NCBI RefSeq assembly: GCF_022884085.1
Contig: NZ_JAGGCS010000007.1
Location: forward strand, 123,459-187,458
Source of the DNA: Paenirhizobium cremeum
GTDB lineage: Bacteria; Pseudomonadota; Alphaproteobacteria; Rhizobiales; Rhizobiaceae
Reading direction: 5' to 3'
DNA: 64,000 nucleotides
Shown: positions 35,303 to 47,744 of the stretch, one piece after another
Layout: each line of letters begins with the position of its first letter
Numbering within the stretch: the first letter of the stretch is position 1
Made by a program: the position numbers and the translations under genes
The notes under the pieces: model-generated
The model's database searches: none
What the model saw: only the letters and a program-made list of their open reading frames with translations
What the model was told of the DNA's origin: nothing

Positions 35303-35321
35303 GGTGAAAATGAATTTCACC
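35303..35321. promoter_or_regulatory. Candidate RpiR operator, perfect inverted repeat
   Basis: GGTGAAA-ATGAA-TTTCACC has perfect 7-bp arms. It lies 43 bp upstream of rpiR in the divergent gap. The core TGAAAATGAATTTCA resembles the sites at 35378, 36801 and 36873. Confidence 0.6.
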
Positions 35322-35377
35322 AGAACGCAATCTGATAGCATAATGCGGACAGGCATCAATGAAACTTGCCATTCTCG

Positions 35378-35392
35378 TGAAAATAAAAGTAA
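35378..35392. promoter_or_regulatory. Candidate second RpiR half-conserved site
   Basis: TGAAAATAAAAGTAA shares the GAAAATAAA core with the sites near 36801 and 36873. It lies 61 bp before the D-threonine aldolase-family gene. The right half is poorly conserved, so this one is weaker. Confidence 0.35.
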
Positions 35393-35452
35393 CCTCCCTC
35401 GCGCCGCAATCACTTCATCCGGCGGCGCATCCTGCCCCAACGAGGTCCCATC

Positions 35453-36541
35453 ATGAACTATCCGTGGCCGGAACCCGGCACGCCGCTCGAACAGGTCGCA
35501 ACGCCCATGCCCGTCATCGACGAGGACCGGCTCGCCGCAAACATCGCCAGGGTGCAGACCTATTGCGACACGCACGGCAAGGCTTTCCGCCCGCATATCA
35601 AGACACACAAGATCGCAGCCATCGCCCGCCAGCAGGTGGAAGCCGGCGCAGTCGGCCTCAACTGCCAGAAGGTGACGGAAGCGGAAGTCTTTGCGGATGC
35701 GGGTTTTGACGACATCCTGATTACCTACAACATCCTTGGGCCGGCCAAGCTCGTCCGCCTGAAAGCGCTGAATGCCCGCATCGCGAAACTCGCCGTGGTC
35801 GCCGACAGCGACACGACGGTCGCCGGTCTCGCCTCGGCCTTCGACGCCGACAGGCCGCTTTCCGTGCTGGTCGAATGCGACACGGGCGGAAAGCGCTGCG
35901 GCGTGCAGACGCCGGAAGCGGCGGTGGCGCTTGCGGAAAGGATCGCAGCCGCGCCCAGCCTGCGCTTCGGCGGGATCATGACCTACCCCTCCATCGGCGG
36001 CGCCGCGCAGGTCGAGGCTTTCATGGCCCGGACGATGGCGCTGCTCGCCGAAAAAGGCATGGAATGCCCGGTCCGCTCCAGCGGTGGATCGCCGGACCTT
36101 TTTTCCGCCCATCTGGTGCCATCGGCGAGCGAACATCGCGCCGGCACCTATGTCTACAACGACCGAAGCATGGTGCGCGCCGGCCATTGCACGGAAGATG
36201 ACCTCGCCATGCACATTCTCGCGACCGTCGTTTCCCGCCCGGCTCCGGATCGCGCCGTGCTGGACAGCGGCTCGAAGGCGCTGACTTCCGATCTGCTCGG
36301 CTTTTCGGATTACGGTTCGATCGTCGGCTTCGAGGGCGCCCGTATCGTCTCGCTCTCGGAAGAACATGCCGTCGTGGATATTTCCGGCTGCACCAGGCCG
36401 TTCGCGGAAATCGGCGCGATGGTGAAGGTCGTGCCGAACCATACCTGCGTCGTCACCAACCTCTTCGACCGCATGGTCTTCCATCGCAACGGCATCGTCA
36501 CGCGGGTCGAAAATGTCGATGCGCGGGGTACCGTCTGGTAA
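35453..36541 (+). CDS. D-threonine aldolase / D-serine dehydratase-family PLP enzyme
   Basis: The 362-residue enzyme has an alanine-racemase-like PLP barrel, with the Schiff-base Lys50 in RPHIKTHK, SSGGSPDLF, and the AGTYVYND segment. The C-terminal metal site reads NHTC (His330, Cys332). The His-X-Cys form is that of D-serine dehydratases, whereas classical D-threonine aldolases use His-X-Asp. It would cleave or dehydrate a D-beta-hydroxy amino acid, giving glycine plus aldehyde, or a 2-oxo acid through an enamine. RidA downstream in the locus fits the second option. It ends at a strong terminator. Confidence 0.82.
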   Translation: MNYPWPEPGTPLEQVATPMPVIDEDRLAANIARVQTYCDTHGKAFRPHIKTHKIAAIARQQVEAGAVGLNCQKVTEAEVFADAGFDDILITYNILGPAKLVRLKALNARIAKLAVVADSDTTVAGLASAFDADRPLSVLVECDTGGKRCGVQTPEAAVALAERIAAAPSLRFGGIMTYPSIGGAAQVEAFMARTMALLAEKGMECPVRSSGGSPDLFSAHLVPSASEHRAGTYVYNDRSMVRAGHCTEDDLAMHILATVVSRPAPDRAVLDSGSKALTSDLLGFSDYGSIVGFEGARIVSLSEEHAVVDISGCTRPFAEIGAMVKVVPNHTCVVTNLFDRMVFHRNGIVTRVENVDARGTVW

Positions 36542-36619
36542 GCCGGCTATCCGGAAATTTTTCGTGGTTATCAAGCGACGGCCATCGACCGCACCGGGGC
36601 AACCGTCGCAGCACGATGA

Positions 36620-36650
36620 AAAAAGGGCGCCCCTGGAGGGCGCCCTTTTT
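36620..36650. terminator. Strong bidirectional rho-independent terminator
   Basis: AAAAAGGGCGCCC-CTGGA-GGGCGCCCTTTTT is a 13-bp perfect stem with a 5-nt loop and A/T runs on both sides, 79 bp after the D-threonine aldolase-family stop codon. Confidence 0.92.
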
Positions 36651-36750
36651 CATGGCGCCTTCCGCGCCTCTGGCGGACGTCACGCGGCGGGACGCTGCGG
36701 AAATTCTTGATTCCCAAATACATTGTCGGCCCTTTGGCCCGTGCGCTCCA

Positions 36751-36777
36751 TTTTCACCTGATGGCCTCAGGTGAAAA
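36751..36777. repeat. Long perfect inverted repeat upstream of the peptidase-ABC operon
   Basis: TTTTCACCTGA-TGGCC-TCAGGTGAAAA has perfect 11-bp arms and a 5-bp centre. It lies about 66 bp upstream of the -35 of the M81/dpp promoter. The arms contain TTTCACC/GGTGAAA, the same heptamers as the rpiR-side palindrome but in the opposite order. It may be an operator for RpiR or for a second factor. The 530-bp gap 36542-37071 otherwise holds the terminator, promoter and repeats listed here and no gene. Confidence 0.7.
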
Positions 36778-36799
36778 TTCTTCCTCGTTTTTGACGTTT

Positions 36800-36887
36800 A
36801 AGAAAATAAATTACAGAAATTTGACGATATCTGGAAAATATATTGACTTCTCGCGGATCTGACGCATTATGAAGAAAATAAATTACA
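36800..36887 (+). promoter_or_regulatory. M81-dpp operon promoter flanked by duplicated candidate RpiR sites
   Basis: AAGAAAATAAATTACA occurs identically at 36800-36815 and 36872-36887. Between them TTGACT (36843-36848) and CATTAT (36865-36870) are 16 bp apart, a good sigma-70 promoter. The first copy lies upstream of the -35 and the second covers the expected start site, a typical looping or double-block repressor layout. The core matches the palindrome next to rpiR. Confidence 0.6.
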
Positions 36888-37071
36888 CCGAAACGGTGAA
36901 TGGGTGAACTGAGGAAGACTGGCAATCAGACGATCCGAGAGCGCTGAGACTGTCGCCCCGGCGGCATTTGCGGAAGCGGCTCCGGCAAACTTCAAACCAG
37001 GAAAACATGGCGACGGCATCCAGGCCAGCTTTATGGCGGCCTATGGGCCGACGTGTATTCGGAAAGCAGAC

Positions 37072-38553
37072 ATGCGCATTTTCACTGCCTCGCTGGCAAC
37101 TGAAACGAACACCTTCTCCCCCGTGCCGACGGATATGAACGCCTTCAAGGCGGCGTTTTATGCCGGACCGGGCGAGCATCCGGATACGCCGACCCTTTGT
37201 TCCTCGGTTGTCCCGATCCTGCGCCGCCGCGGCAAGGCTGAGGGTTTCACGGTCATCGAAGGCACGTCCTGCTGGGCGGAGCCTGCAGGCCTCATCCAGC
37301 GGCAGACCTACGAGACGCTGCGCGACCAGATCCTTGCCGAGCTGAAGGCGGCCATGCCCGTCGACGGCGTCGTACTCGGCCTGCATGGCGCGATGGCCGC
37401 GCAAGGCTATGACGATCCGGAAGGCGATCTGCTCTCCCGCGTCCGCGACATGGTCGGACCCGACGTTCTGATTGCCGCCGAATTCGATCCGCACAGCCAT
37501 CTGACGGCGCTGCGCGTCGCCAATCTCGACATCATGGCCGCCTTCCTCGAATTTCCGCATACGGATTTCGAACAGCGCGGCGAGCATGTCGTCGAGCTGG
37601 CGCTCCGGGCGCTGCGCGGCGAAATCAGGCCGGTGATCTCCACCTTCGACTGCCGGATGATTACTATCTTCCCGACCAGCCGCGAGCCGATGCGTTCCTT
37701 CGTCGACCGCATGCAGGCGATGGAAGGCAAGGACGGCATCCTGTCCGCCTCCGTCATCCACGGCTTCATGGCCGGCGACCTGCCCGACATGGGCACGCGC
37801 ATCGTCGTCGTCACCGACAACGACAAGGCAAAGGGCGATGAACTGGCGGCAAGGCTCGGGCGGGAGCTTTACAGTCTGCGAAAGACCACCGCGATGCCGA
37901 TGTTCGATACCGAGACCGGTCTCGACAAGGCGATTGCGATCCGCGCCGCGCATCCGGAAAAACCGGTGACGATCGCCGATGTCTGGGACAATCCCGGCGG
38001 CGGCGTGGCGGGCGACGCGACCCATATCCTGCGCCGCATGCTGGAACGCGGCATGGATGATTTCGCCGTCGCGACCATCTGGGACCCGATTGCGGTCAGC
38101 TTCTGCCATGCGGCCGGCGAAGGCGCTGAAATTGCCTTGCGCGTCGGTGGCAAATCGAGCCCCGAAGGCGGAGAGCCGCTCGACCTGCGCATCACCGTGC
38201 AAAAGGTTTTCGATACCGGCTGGCAGAGTTTCCGCAACTCCCGCGTGACGCTCGGCAGTGCCGCAGTTATCCGCCCGGTCGGCACCCATATCGACATCGT
38301 GCTGATTACCAGCCGGACCCAGACCTACGAGCCCGACATTTTCTCCAACCAGGGCATCGATTTCTCGGGCAAGTCTTATCTGCTCATCAAGTCGACCAAC
38401 CATTTTTATGCGGGCTTCCAGCCGGTCTCCTCCGAGATCGTCTATATCGCCGCGCCGACGTCCTATCCAACCGATCCCGCAACGACGCCCTATCGCAAGG
38501 CGAGCCTTAAGCTCTGGCCGCGCGTTGCGGACCCGTTGGGGCTCGACGGCTGA
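37072..38553 (+). CDS. M81 family metallopeptidase (MlrC/microcystinase C-like)
   Basis: The 493-residue protein has the M81 signature: RIFTASLATETNTFSP at the N-terminus, VLGLHGAMAAQGYDDPEGDL, the metal-binding EFDPHSHLT (Asp139, His141, His143), EFPHTDFEQRG (His163) and VWDNPGGGVAGD. MlrC cleaves linear microcystin to release peptides and Adda, but most homologues in soil bacteria have unknown substrates. I use the ATG at 37072 (GGAAAG upstream), matching the family start. There is no signal peptide, so it acts in the cytoplasm after import by the ABC system encoded directly downstream. Confidence 0.88.
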   Translation: MRIFTASLATETNTFSPVPTDMNAFKAAFYAGPGEHPDTPTLCSSVVPILRRRGKAEGFTVIEGTSCWAEPAGLIQRQTYETLRDQILAELKAAMPVDGVVLGLHGAMAAQGYDDPEGDLLSRVRDMVGPDVLIAAEFDPHSHLTALRVANLDIMAAFLEFPHTDFEQRGEHVVELALRALRGEIRPVISTFDCRMITIFPTSREPMRSFVDRMQAMEGKDGILSASVIHGFMAGDLPDMGTRIVVVTDNDKAKGDELAARLGRELYSLRKTTAMPMFDTETGLDKAIAIRAAHPEKPVTIADVWDNPGGGVAGDATHILRRMLERGMDDFAVATIWDPIAVSFCHAAGEGAEIALRVGGKSSPEGGEPLDLRITVQKVFDTGWQSFRNSRVTLGSAAVIRPVGTHIDIVLITSRTQTYEPDIFSNQGIDFSGKSYLLIKSTNHFYAGFQPVSSEIVYIAAPTSYPTDPATTPYRKASLKLWPRVADPLGLDG

Positions 38554-38618
38554 ATTCTCGGTCGGAAGGAAAGCCGGCCGAAATCTTTGACTGAACCGAA
38601 CGCAACAAGGGGAAGACC

Positions 38619-40136
38619 ATGAAAAAGAGTGCGCTTGTTCTTACGACGCTGGCAGCGCTTGCCAGCACTGCCAGCCTGGCATTCGCGCAGGGCGGCGACG
38701 GCATTCTGACCGTCGCGACGATCGGTGAACCGCCGACGCTGGACGTCATGCAGACGCCGACCGACATCGTTCTGACCATCGACCAGCATATTTTCGAGAC
38801 ACTCTATACCTACGATGCGGAATGGAAATCCGTTCCCCTGCTCGCCGCCGGCATGCCTGAGATTTCCGAGGATGGCCTGACCTACAGGATCCCGCTGCGC
38901 GAGGGCGTGAAGTTCCACGACGGCAGCGATTTCGATGCCAAGGACGTCACCGCCTCGCTGAAGCGCTGGATGGCGATCAACTCCAAGGGCAAGCAGGTGG
39001 CCGGCATCGTCGACAGCCTGACGGAAGACGGCGACCACGCCGTCGTCATCAAGCTGAAGTCCCGTTACGCGCCGCTCCTCGCCACGCTCTCCCAGGCTTC
39101 CGTCATCCTGCCGTCGGAAAAGGTCGCGGACACGCTGACCGAATTCGTCGGCACCGGCCCCTATGCCCTGAAGGAGCGCAAGCCCGACCAGTATACCCAG
39201 CTCGTCCGCTACGACGGCTACAAGTCGCCCGAGGGAACGCCGAGCAATTATGCCGGCAAGCGCGAGGCAATCGCCGGGGAAATCCGCTTCGTCCCGGTTC
39301 CCGACGCCAATACCCGTGTCGAAGGGCTCATCTCCGGCCAGTTCGATTATGCCGACTCCCTGCCGGTCAGCGCCTATGAGCGCGTCGAAAAGAGCGGCGT
39401 TGCCAAGCCCGTCATCTTCAAGAACGCCGGCTGGGCTTCGATGAACATGAACATGAAGGAAGGCCTGCTCGTCAAAAAGCAGCTCCGTCAGGCCGTGCAG
39501 GCCGCGCTCAATGCCAACGACATGATGATGGCCGCCTTCTCCGACGACCGCTTTTTCAGCGTCGACGCCTCGATCTTCCCCGAGGGTTCCTTCTGGCACA
39601 CCGAGGCCGGCGTCGCCCGTTACGGCGAAGGCGATCCGGAAACGGCCGCCAAGCTCTTGAAGGAAGCAGGCTATAACGGCACGCCGCTGCGCCTGATGAC
39701 CAGCCGCCAGTACGAATTCCACTACAAGATCGGCGAAGTGGCCAAGGCCTATCTCGAAGCCGCCGGCTTCAAGGTCGACCTGCAGGTCGTCGACTGGGCA
39801 ACGCTCACCACCCGCCGCGCCGATCCGAAGGAATGGGACATCTTCATCACCCACTCCAACTTCCCGGGTGACCCGACCACGATCAACACCATCACCGACA
39901 CCTATCCGGGCTGGTACGTATCCGAGCAGAAGGCGAAGGCCGTCGCGGCCTACATGGACGCCACGACCGACGATGCCAAGAAAAAGGCCTGGGAAGGCAT
40001 CCAGACGGTGATCTACGATGATGCACCGCTCTACAAGGTCGGCAACTTCAATGCCGTTTCCGGCGTTGCCGACGGCGTTTCCGGCTACGAGCCAACCTAC
40101 TGGCCGCATTTCTGGAACGTGAGCCCGAAGAAGTAA
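38619..40136 (+). CDS. Peptide ABC transporter substrate-binding protein (family 5, DppA-like)
   Basis: The 505-residue periplasmic protein has a Sec signal (MKKSALVLTTLAALASTASL, cleavage near residue 23). It carries family 5 motifs such as YRIPLREGVKFHDGSDFDAKDVTASLKRW, ALKERKPDQYTQLVRYDGY, RQAVQAALNANDMM and PAVWF-type C-terminal contacts replaced by PTYWPHFWN. It binds an oligopeptide or similar ligand for the dppBC-type permeases. It lies 65 bp after the M81 peptidase in the same operon. Confidence 0.93.
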   Translation: MKKSALVLTTLAALASTASLAFAQGGDGILTVATIGEPPTLDVMQTPTDIVLTIDQHIFETLYTYDAEWKSVPLLAAGMPEISEDGLTYRIPLREGVKFHDGSDFDAKDVTASLKRWMAINSKGKQVAGIVDSLTEDGDHAVVIKLKSRYAPLLATLSQASVILPSEKVADTLTEFVGTGPYALKERKPDQYTQLVRYDGYKSPEGTPSNYAGKREAIAGEIRFVPVPDANTRVEGLISGQFDYADSLPVSAYERVEKSGVAKPVIFKNAGWASMNMNMKEGLLVKKQLRQAVQAALNANDMMMAAFSDDRFFSVDASIFPEGSFWHTEAGVARYGEGDPETAAKLLKEAGYNGTPLRLMTSRQYEFHYKIGEVAKAYLEAAGFKVDLQVVDWATLTTRRADPKEWDIFITHSNFPGDPTTINTITDTYPGWYVSEQKAKAVAAYMDATTDDAKKKAWEGIQTVIYDDAPLYKVGNFNAVSGVADGVSGYEPTYWPHFWNVSPKK

Positions 40137-40161
40137 GGCTGAAAGAGACTGGGAACCGACT

Positions 40162-41112
40162 ATGGCAAGGATCGCACTGGCGCTGCTGAAACGGCTGGGG
40201 GGCATGGCAATCGTGCTCGCCCTGGTCGTGACGGTGGTCTTCATCATCGTCCGCGTCACGCCCGGCGATCCTGCCGCCGTCATGCTGGGGTCGGATGCGA
40301 CCCCGGAAGACGTTGCGCAACTGCGCAGCAGGATGGGGCTCGATGCGCCGATGATCGTCCAATATGGCCAGTTCGTCCTCGGCATATTGCAGGGCGATCT
40401 GGGCCAGTCGATCTTCCTTGACCAGCCGGTCACGACGGCGCTTGCCGCACGTGCCGAGCCGACCTTCTTCCTCACTCTCTTCTCGATCCTGATCGCGGTC
40501 GCGATCGCGCTGCCGGTCGGCATCTTGTCGGCCGTCAAGCGCGGCACGATCTTCGACCAGATCGTCGTGACGCTGACCATGGTCGCGGCAAGCGTGCCAA
40601 GCTTCTGGCTCGGCCTGATGCTGATCCAGTTCTTTGCCGTCGGCCAGGGCTGGTTCCCCGCCTCCGGTTACGGCGGGCCGGAAACGCCGTTCCTCGAACG
40701 CCTGCACCACCTCGTGCTGCCGGCCGTGGCGCTCGGCATCGTCAACTCGGCCCTCATCACCCGTTTTACCCGCGCCGCGATGCTCGATGTGCTGGGCGAC
40801 GACTACGTCCGCACCGCCCGCGCCAAGGGCGCCGGCGAAGGCCGTGTCGTCCTCAAGCACGCATTGAAGAACGCGATGATCCCGATCATCACCGTCATCG
40901 GCCTGTCGATCGCCATGCTGGTCGCGGGCGCCGTCGTCACCGAGACCGTCTTCGGCCTGCCGGGAGTCGGCAATCTCGTCGTCTCGGCCGTGCTGCGCCG
41001 CGACTACCCCGTCATTCAGGGCGCGCTCCTCGTCGTTGCCGCTATTTACGTGCTCATCAACTTCATCGTCGACATGCTCTATATTCTCGTTGATCCGCGG
41101 GTGCGCCTATGA
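40162..41112 (+). CDS. Peptide ABC transporter permease, DppB type
   Basis: The 316-residue protein has six helices, the N-terminal VRVTPGDPAAVMLGSDATPEDV segment of the DppB family, and the EAA-like loop DDYVRTARAKGAGEGRVVLKHALKNAMIPI. It pairs with the next gene, which it overlaps by 4 bp. Confidence 0.95.
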   Translation: MARIALALLKRLGGMAIVLALVVTVVFIIVRVTPGDPAAVMLGSDATPEDVAQLRSRMGLDAPMIVQYGQFVLGILQGDLGQSIFLDQPVTTALAARAEPTFFLTLFSILIAVAIALPVGILSAVKRGTIFDQIVVTLTMVAASVPSFWLGLMLIQFFAVGQGWFPASGYGGPETPFLERLHHLVLPAVALGIVNSALITRFTRAAMLDVLGDDYVRTARAKGAGEGRVVLKHALKNAMIPIITVIGLSIAMLVAGAVVTETVFGLPGVGNLVVSAVLRRDYPVIQGALLVVAAIYVLINFIVDMLYILVDPRVRL

Positions 41113-41972
41113 CCACGATGGCCGCCGTTTCCATGCCCTTCGCTTCGGGCCTGCGCCGCCTGTTCGGCAATCGCGCCATGCTCGTCGGCGCCATCATCCT
41201 CACGGTCGTCGTTCTGGCCGCGATCCTCGCGCCCTGGATTGCGCCCTATGCGCCGAACAAGCTGTCCATCGTCAACAAGCTCAAGCCGCCGTCGATGACG
41301 AACGTCTTCGGCACGGATGAATTCGGCCGCGACATTTTCTCCCGCGCCATCTTTGCCGGCCGCATCTCGCTTCTCGTCAGCCTCGGCGTCGTCGTCATCT
41401 CCACCGTGCTCGGCGTGATCCTCGGCGTTGCCGCCGGCTTCTTCCGCAGCCTCGATGCGCCGATCTCGCGCCTGCTCGACGCCATGATGTCCTTTCCCGA
41501 CATCCTGCTTGCCATCGCGCTGGTCGCAGCGCTCGGCCCGTCGCTCTCCACCGTCATCCTGGCGCTCGGCATAACCTATGCGCCGCGTCTTGCCCGCATC
41601 GTGCGCGGCTCGACGCTGGTGCTGCGCGAACTGCCCTATATCGAAGCGGCAGTCGCCATGGGCCTGCCCACCTGGCAGATCCTCGCGCGCCACGTCCTGC
41701 TCAATCTTGCCTCCCCCATCCTCGTGCAATCGACCTTCGTCTTCGCCTCCGCGATGCTGGCGGAAGCGAGCCTCTCCTTCCTCGGCGTCGGCGTTTCCAC
41801 CGACATGCCGACCTGGGGCACGATGCTGGCGTCTGGCCGCGAATATATGAACAACGCCCCCTGGCTGATGGTGTTTCCGGGGCTGGCCATCGTCTTCTCC
41901 GTCCTCTCCCTGCAATTGCTGGGCGACGGCCTGCGCGATCTCGTCGATCCGCGCCTCGCCAAGGAAAGCTGA
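41109..41972 (+). CDS. Peptide ABC transporter permease, DppC type
   Basis: The 287-residue protein has the DppC N-terminal helix, the [17 protein letters not shown] [21 protein letters not shown] motif, and the loop [30 protein letters not shown]. With the DppB-type partner it forms the importer channel. It is followed after 2 bp by the fused ATPase. Confidence 0.95.
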   Translation: MTTMAAVSMPFASGLRRLFGNRAMLVGAIILTVVVLAAILAPWIAPYAPNKLSIVNKLKPPSMTNVFGTDEFGRDIFSRAIFAGRISLLVSLGVVVISTVLGVILGVAAGFFRSLDAPISRLLDAMMSFPDILLAIALVAALGPSLSTVILALGITYAPRLARIVRGSTLVLRELPYIEAAVAMGLPTWQILARHVLLNLASPILVQSTFVFASAMLAEASLSFLGVGVSTDMPTWGTMLASGREYMNNAPWLMVFPGLAIVFSVLSLQLLGDGLRDLVDPRLAKES

Positions 41973-41974
41973 CC

Positions 41975-43780
<1,806 letters not shown>

Positions 43781-43829
43781 AAAACCTAGAGACCCAGCAC
43801 CCACTGCACCGGAACAGAAAGACGAACTC

Positions 43830-44225
43830 ATGAGCTGCAAGAAACTCATCCGTTACGACATTGCCGACCCTCAGGCCGGCGGCCAGCGCCGCCCCTTCGC
43901 CAAGGCCGTCCGCGCCGGCGATTTCGTCTATGTGTCGGGCCAGGTTCCGACCGTCGACGGCGAGGTCGTCGTCGGCAACATCGCCGTCCAGACCGAACAG
44001 GTGATCGAGAACATCAAATCGGTTCTGGCGCTCGCCGACTGCACGCTCGACCATGTGGTCAAGGTCAATGTCTGGCTCGACGATGCCCGCGATTTCTCGA
44101 GCTTCAACGCCGTCTTCCAGAAGCACTTCATCGATCATCCTCCGGCACGTTCCACCGTTCAGTCGCCCATGATGGTCGACGTCAAGGTCGAGATGGACGT
44201 CGTCGCCTACAAGCCGCTGGATTGA
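43830..44225 (+). CDS. ridA: RidA family enamine/imine deaminase
   Basis: The 131-residue product has the YjgF/RidA fold with YVSGQVPTVDGEVV, QTEQVIENIKSVLALADCTLDHVVKVNVWL and the active-site Arg107 in HPPARSTVQ. RidA hydrolyses reactive 2-aminoacrylate-type intermediates released by PLP dehydratases. That fits the D-serine dehydratase-like enzyme at the other end of the locus. It is the last gene of the M81-dpp operon. Confidence 0.9.
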   Translation: MSCKKLIRYDIADPQAGGQRRPFAKAVRAGDFVYVSGQVPTVDGEVVVGNIAVQTEQVIENIKSVLALADCTLDHVVKVNVWLDDARDFSSFNAVFQKHFIDHPPARSTVQSPMMVDVKVEMDVVAYKPLD

Positions 44226-44252
44226 ACCGGTCAGACGGCCCAAAATGCGGGA

Positions 44253-44269
44253 GCGTCGTGCAACGACGC
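44253..44269. terminator. Small hairpin after ridA
   Basis: GCGTCGT-GCA-ACGACGC is a perfect 7-bp stem 28 bp after the ridA stop codon. The T run is weak, so it is only a possible terminator. Confidence 0.35.
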
Positions 44270-44347
44270 CTTGTCCGGCGACACCCGGCACGACGATCCT
44301 GCACACTCCGCGAGCGCTGCTGCTTGGAATGAAGGCCGCAATCTGCG

Positions 44348-46185
<1,838 letters not shown>

Positions 46186-46189
<4 letters not shown>

Positions 46190-47544
46190 GCGAGGCGCAT
46201 ATCCTGCTCGTCGACGACGAAGAGGACCTGCGCGTGTCCACCGCCCAGGCCCTAGAACTGCACGACCTGAAGGTGGAGACCTTTTCCGCCGCCGAGGATC
46301 TTCTCGCGCATGTGAACCCGGGCTTTGCTGGGGTGGTCATCAGCGATATCCGCATGGCGGGCATGGACGGCATGACGCTGCTCCAGCGCGTCCGCGAGAT
46401 CGACCACGACATACCCGTCATCCTGATTACGGGCCATGGCGACGTGCAGCTTGCGGTCAAGGCGATGCGCGAGGGCGCCTATGATTTCATCGAGAAGCCC
46501 TTCGCGATGCCGGTGCTCGCCACGACGATCGGCCGTGCGCTCGATCGCCGCGAACTGGTGCTGGAAAACCGCAGGCTGCGCGCCGCCGCCGGCAAGCGCG
46601 ACGATATCGAGGCCCGGCTGCCGGGCCGCACCGCCGTCATGGTCGAGCTTCGCCACCGGCTCCGCGCCATCGGCGCAAGCGACGCCGACACGCTTATCAT
46701 CGGCGATACCGGAGTCGGCAAGGAGGTGGTGGCCCGCGCGCTGCACGATGTCAGCAGCCGGGCGAGCCGTCCCTTCATCGCCATCAATTGCGCGGCCCTG
46801 CCGGAGACCCTGATCGAGAGCGAACTGTTCGGCCACGAGGCCGGCGCCTTTCCCGGCGCGCTGCGTGCCCGCTACGGCAAGTTCGAGCATGGCCGCGGCG
46901 GCACGATCCTGCTCGACGAGATCGGCTCGATGCCGATAGATCTGCAGGCGAAGTTCCTGCGCGTTCTGCAGGAACGGACCATCACCCGGCTCGGCTCCAA
47001 CGAGGCGGTGCCGCTCGACGTCCGCTTCATCGCCACCAGCAAGGTCGATCTCGAGGAGGCCGTGGCGAACGGCGCCTTCCGCGCCGACCTTTTCTACCGG
47101 CTCAACGTCGCGACACTGCGCGTGCCCGCGCTCGCGCAACGCCGGCAGGACATCCCCCTGCTGTTTTTCCAGCTCGTCCGCGAGGCCTGGGGACGCTATG
47201 GCCGCGAGCCGGTCGATATCCCGCCCGAGGTCGTCACCGAGATTTCCGAACGCGAATGGCCCGGCAATGTCCGCGAGCTGCGCAACGCCGCCGACCGTTT
47301 CGTGCTCGGCCTGCCCATGCACGAAGCCATCCCCGACGGCGTCGGGGAACGCGCCGGCACCCGCCTCGCCGACAAGGTCGGCTCGTATGAGCGACAGCTG
47401 ATTGCGAACGCCATCGCCGCCCATGGCGGCAGCCTCAGGCCCGTCTACGAGCAGCTCGGCATTTCCCGAAAGACGCTTTACGAGAAGATGCAGAAATACG
47501 GCCTCGGCAAGCGTCTCGCCAACGGCGAAATCGCCGACGACTGA
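46186..47544 (+). CDS. DctD-like sigma-54 response regulator with GAFPGA motif
   Basis: The 452-residue regulator has a receiver domain (phospho-site Asp54, SDIRMAGMDG), an AAA+ domain (Walker A GDTGVGKE 173-180, GGTILLDEIGSMP) and a Fis-type helix-turn-helix at the end (LGISRKTLYEKMQKYG). The sigma-54 contact loop, normally GAFTGA, reads GAFPGA (220-225). The Thr is important in well-studied activators, so activation may be altered or the protein may act differently. It is paired with the kinase and followed by tctCBA, its likely target. Confidence 0.9.
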
Positions 47545-47550
47545 GCGGAT

Positions 47551-47566
47551 GGGTGGAAATCCACCC
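47551..47566. repeat. Palindrome between the DctD-like gene and tctC, possible activator site
   Basis: GGGTGGA-AA-TCCACCC is a perfect 7-bp inverted repeat about 180 bp before tctC. A further half-site GATTCCACCCAT at 47589-47600 can pair with ATGGGTGGAA at 47549-47558. It may be an enhancer for the adjacent regulator or an RNA hairpin ending the regulator transcript. No T run follows. Confidence 0.4.
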
Positions 47567-47744
47567 ACGCCCCCGCTGCCTTGGGAGGGATTCCACCCAT
47601 GGTGCGCCGCAAAACTTTTGTAAGCATATCATTTCGGACATGCGTCAGGTTGTTGCTGCGGTGCGAGCCGTGAAAAACCCGTTTTCAGCGCCGGCTTTGG
47701 AGGAGCTTTGCCGGCGACTGGACCTGATGACGGGAGGATCGTCC

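Noticed and set aside
36883..38403. A 506-codon minus-strand frame opposite the M81 peptidase
   Set aside because: It overlaps the M81 gene, whose metal-binding motifs are intact. The antisense product has no recognisable feature.
47696..47712. Possible sigma-54 promoter before tctC (GG-N10-GC)
   Set aside because: Only the GG and GC dinucleotides and one C match; the TGGCAC and TTGC cores are lost. A neighbouring candidate has 9 bp instead of 10 between GG and GC. It is not supportable by eye.
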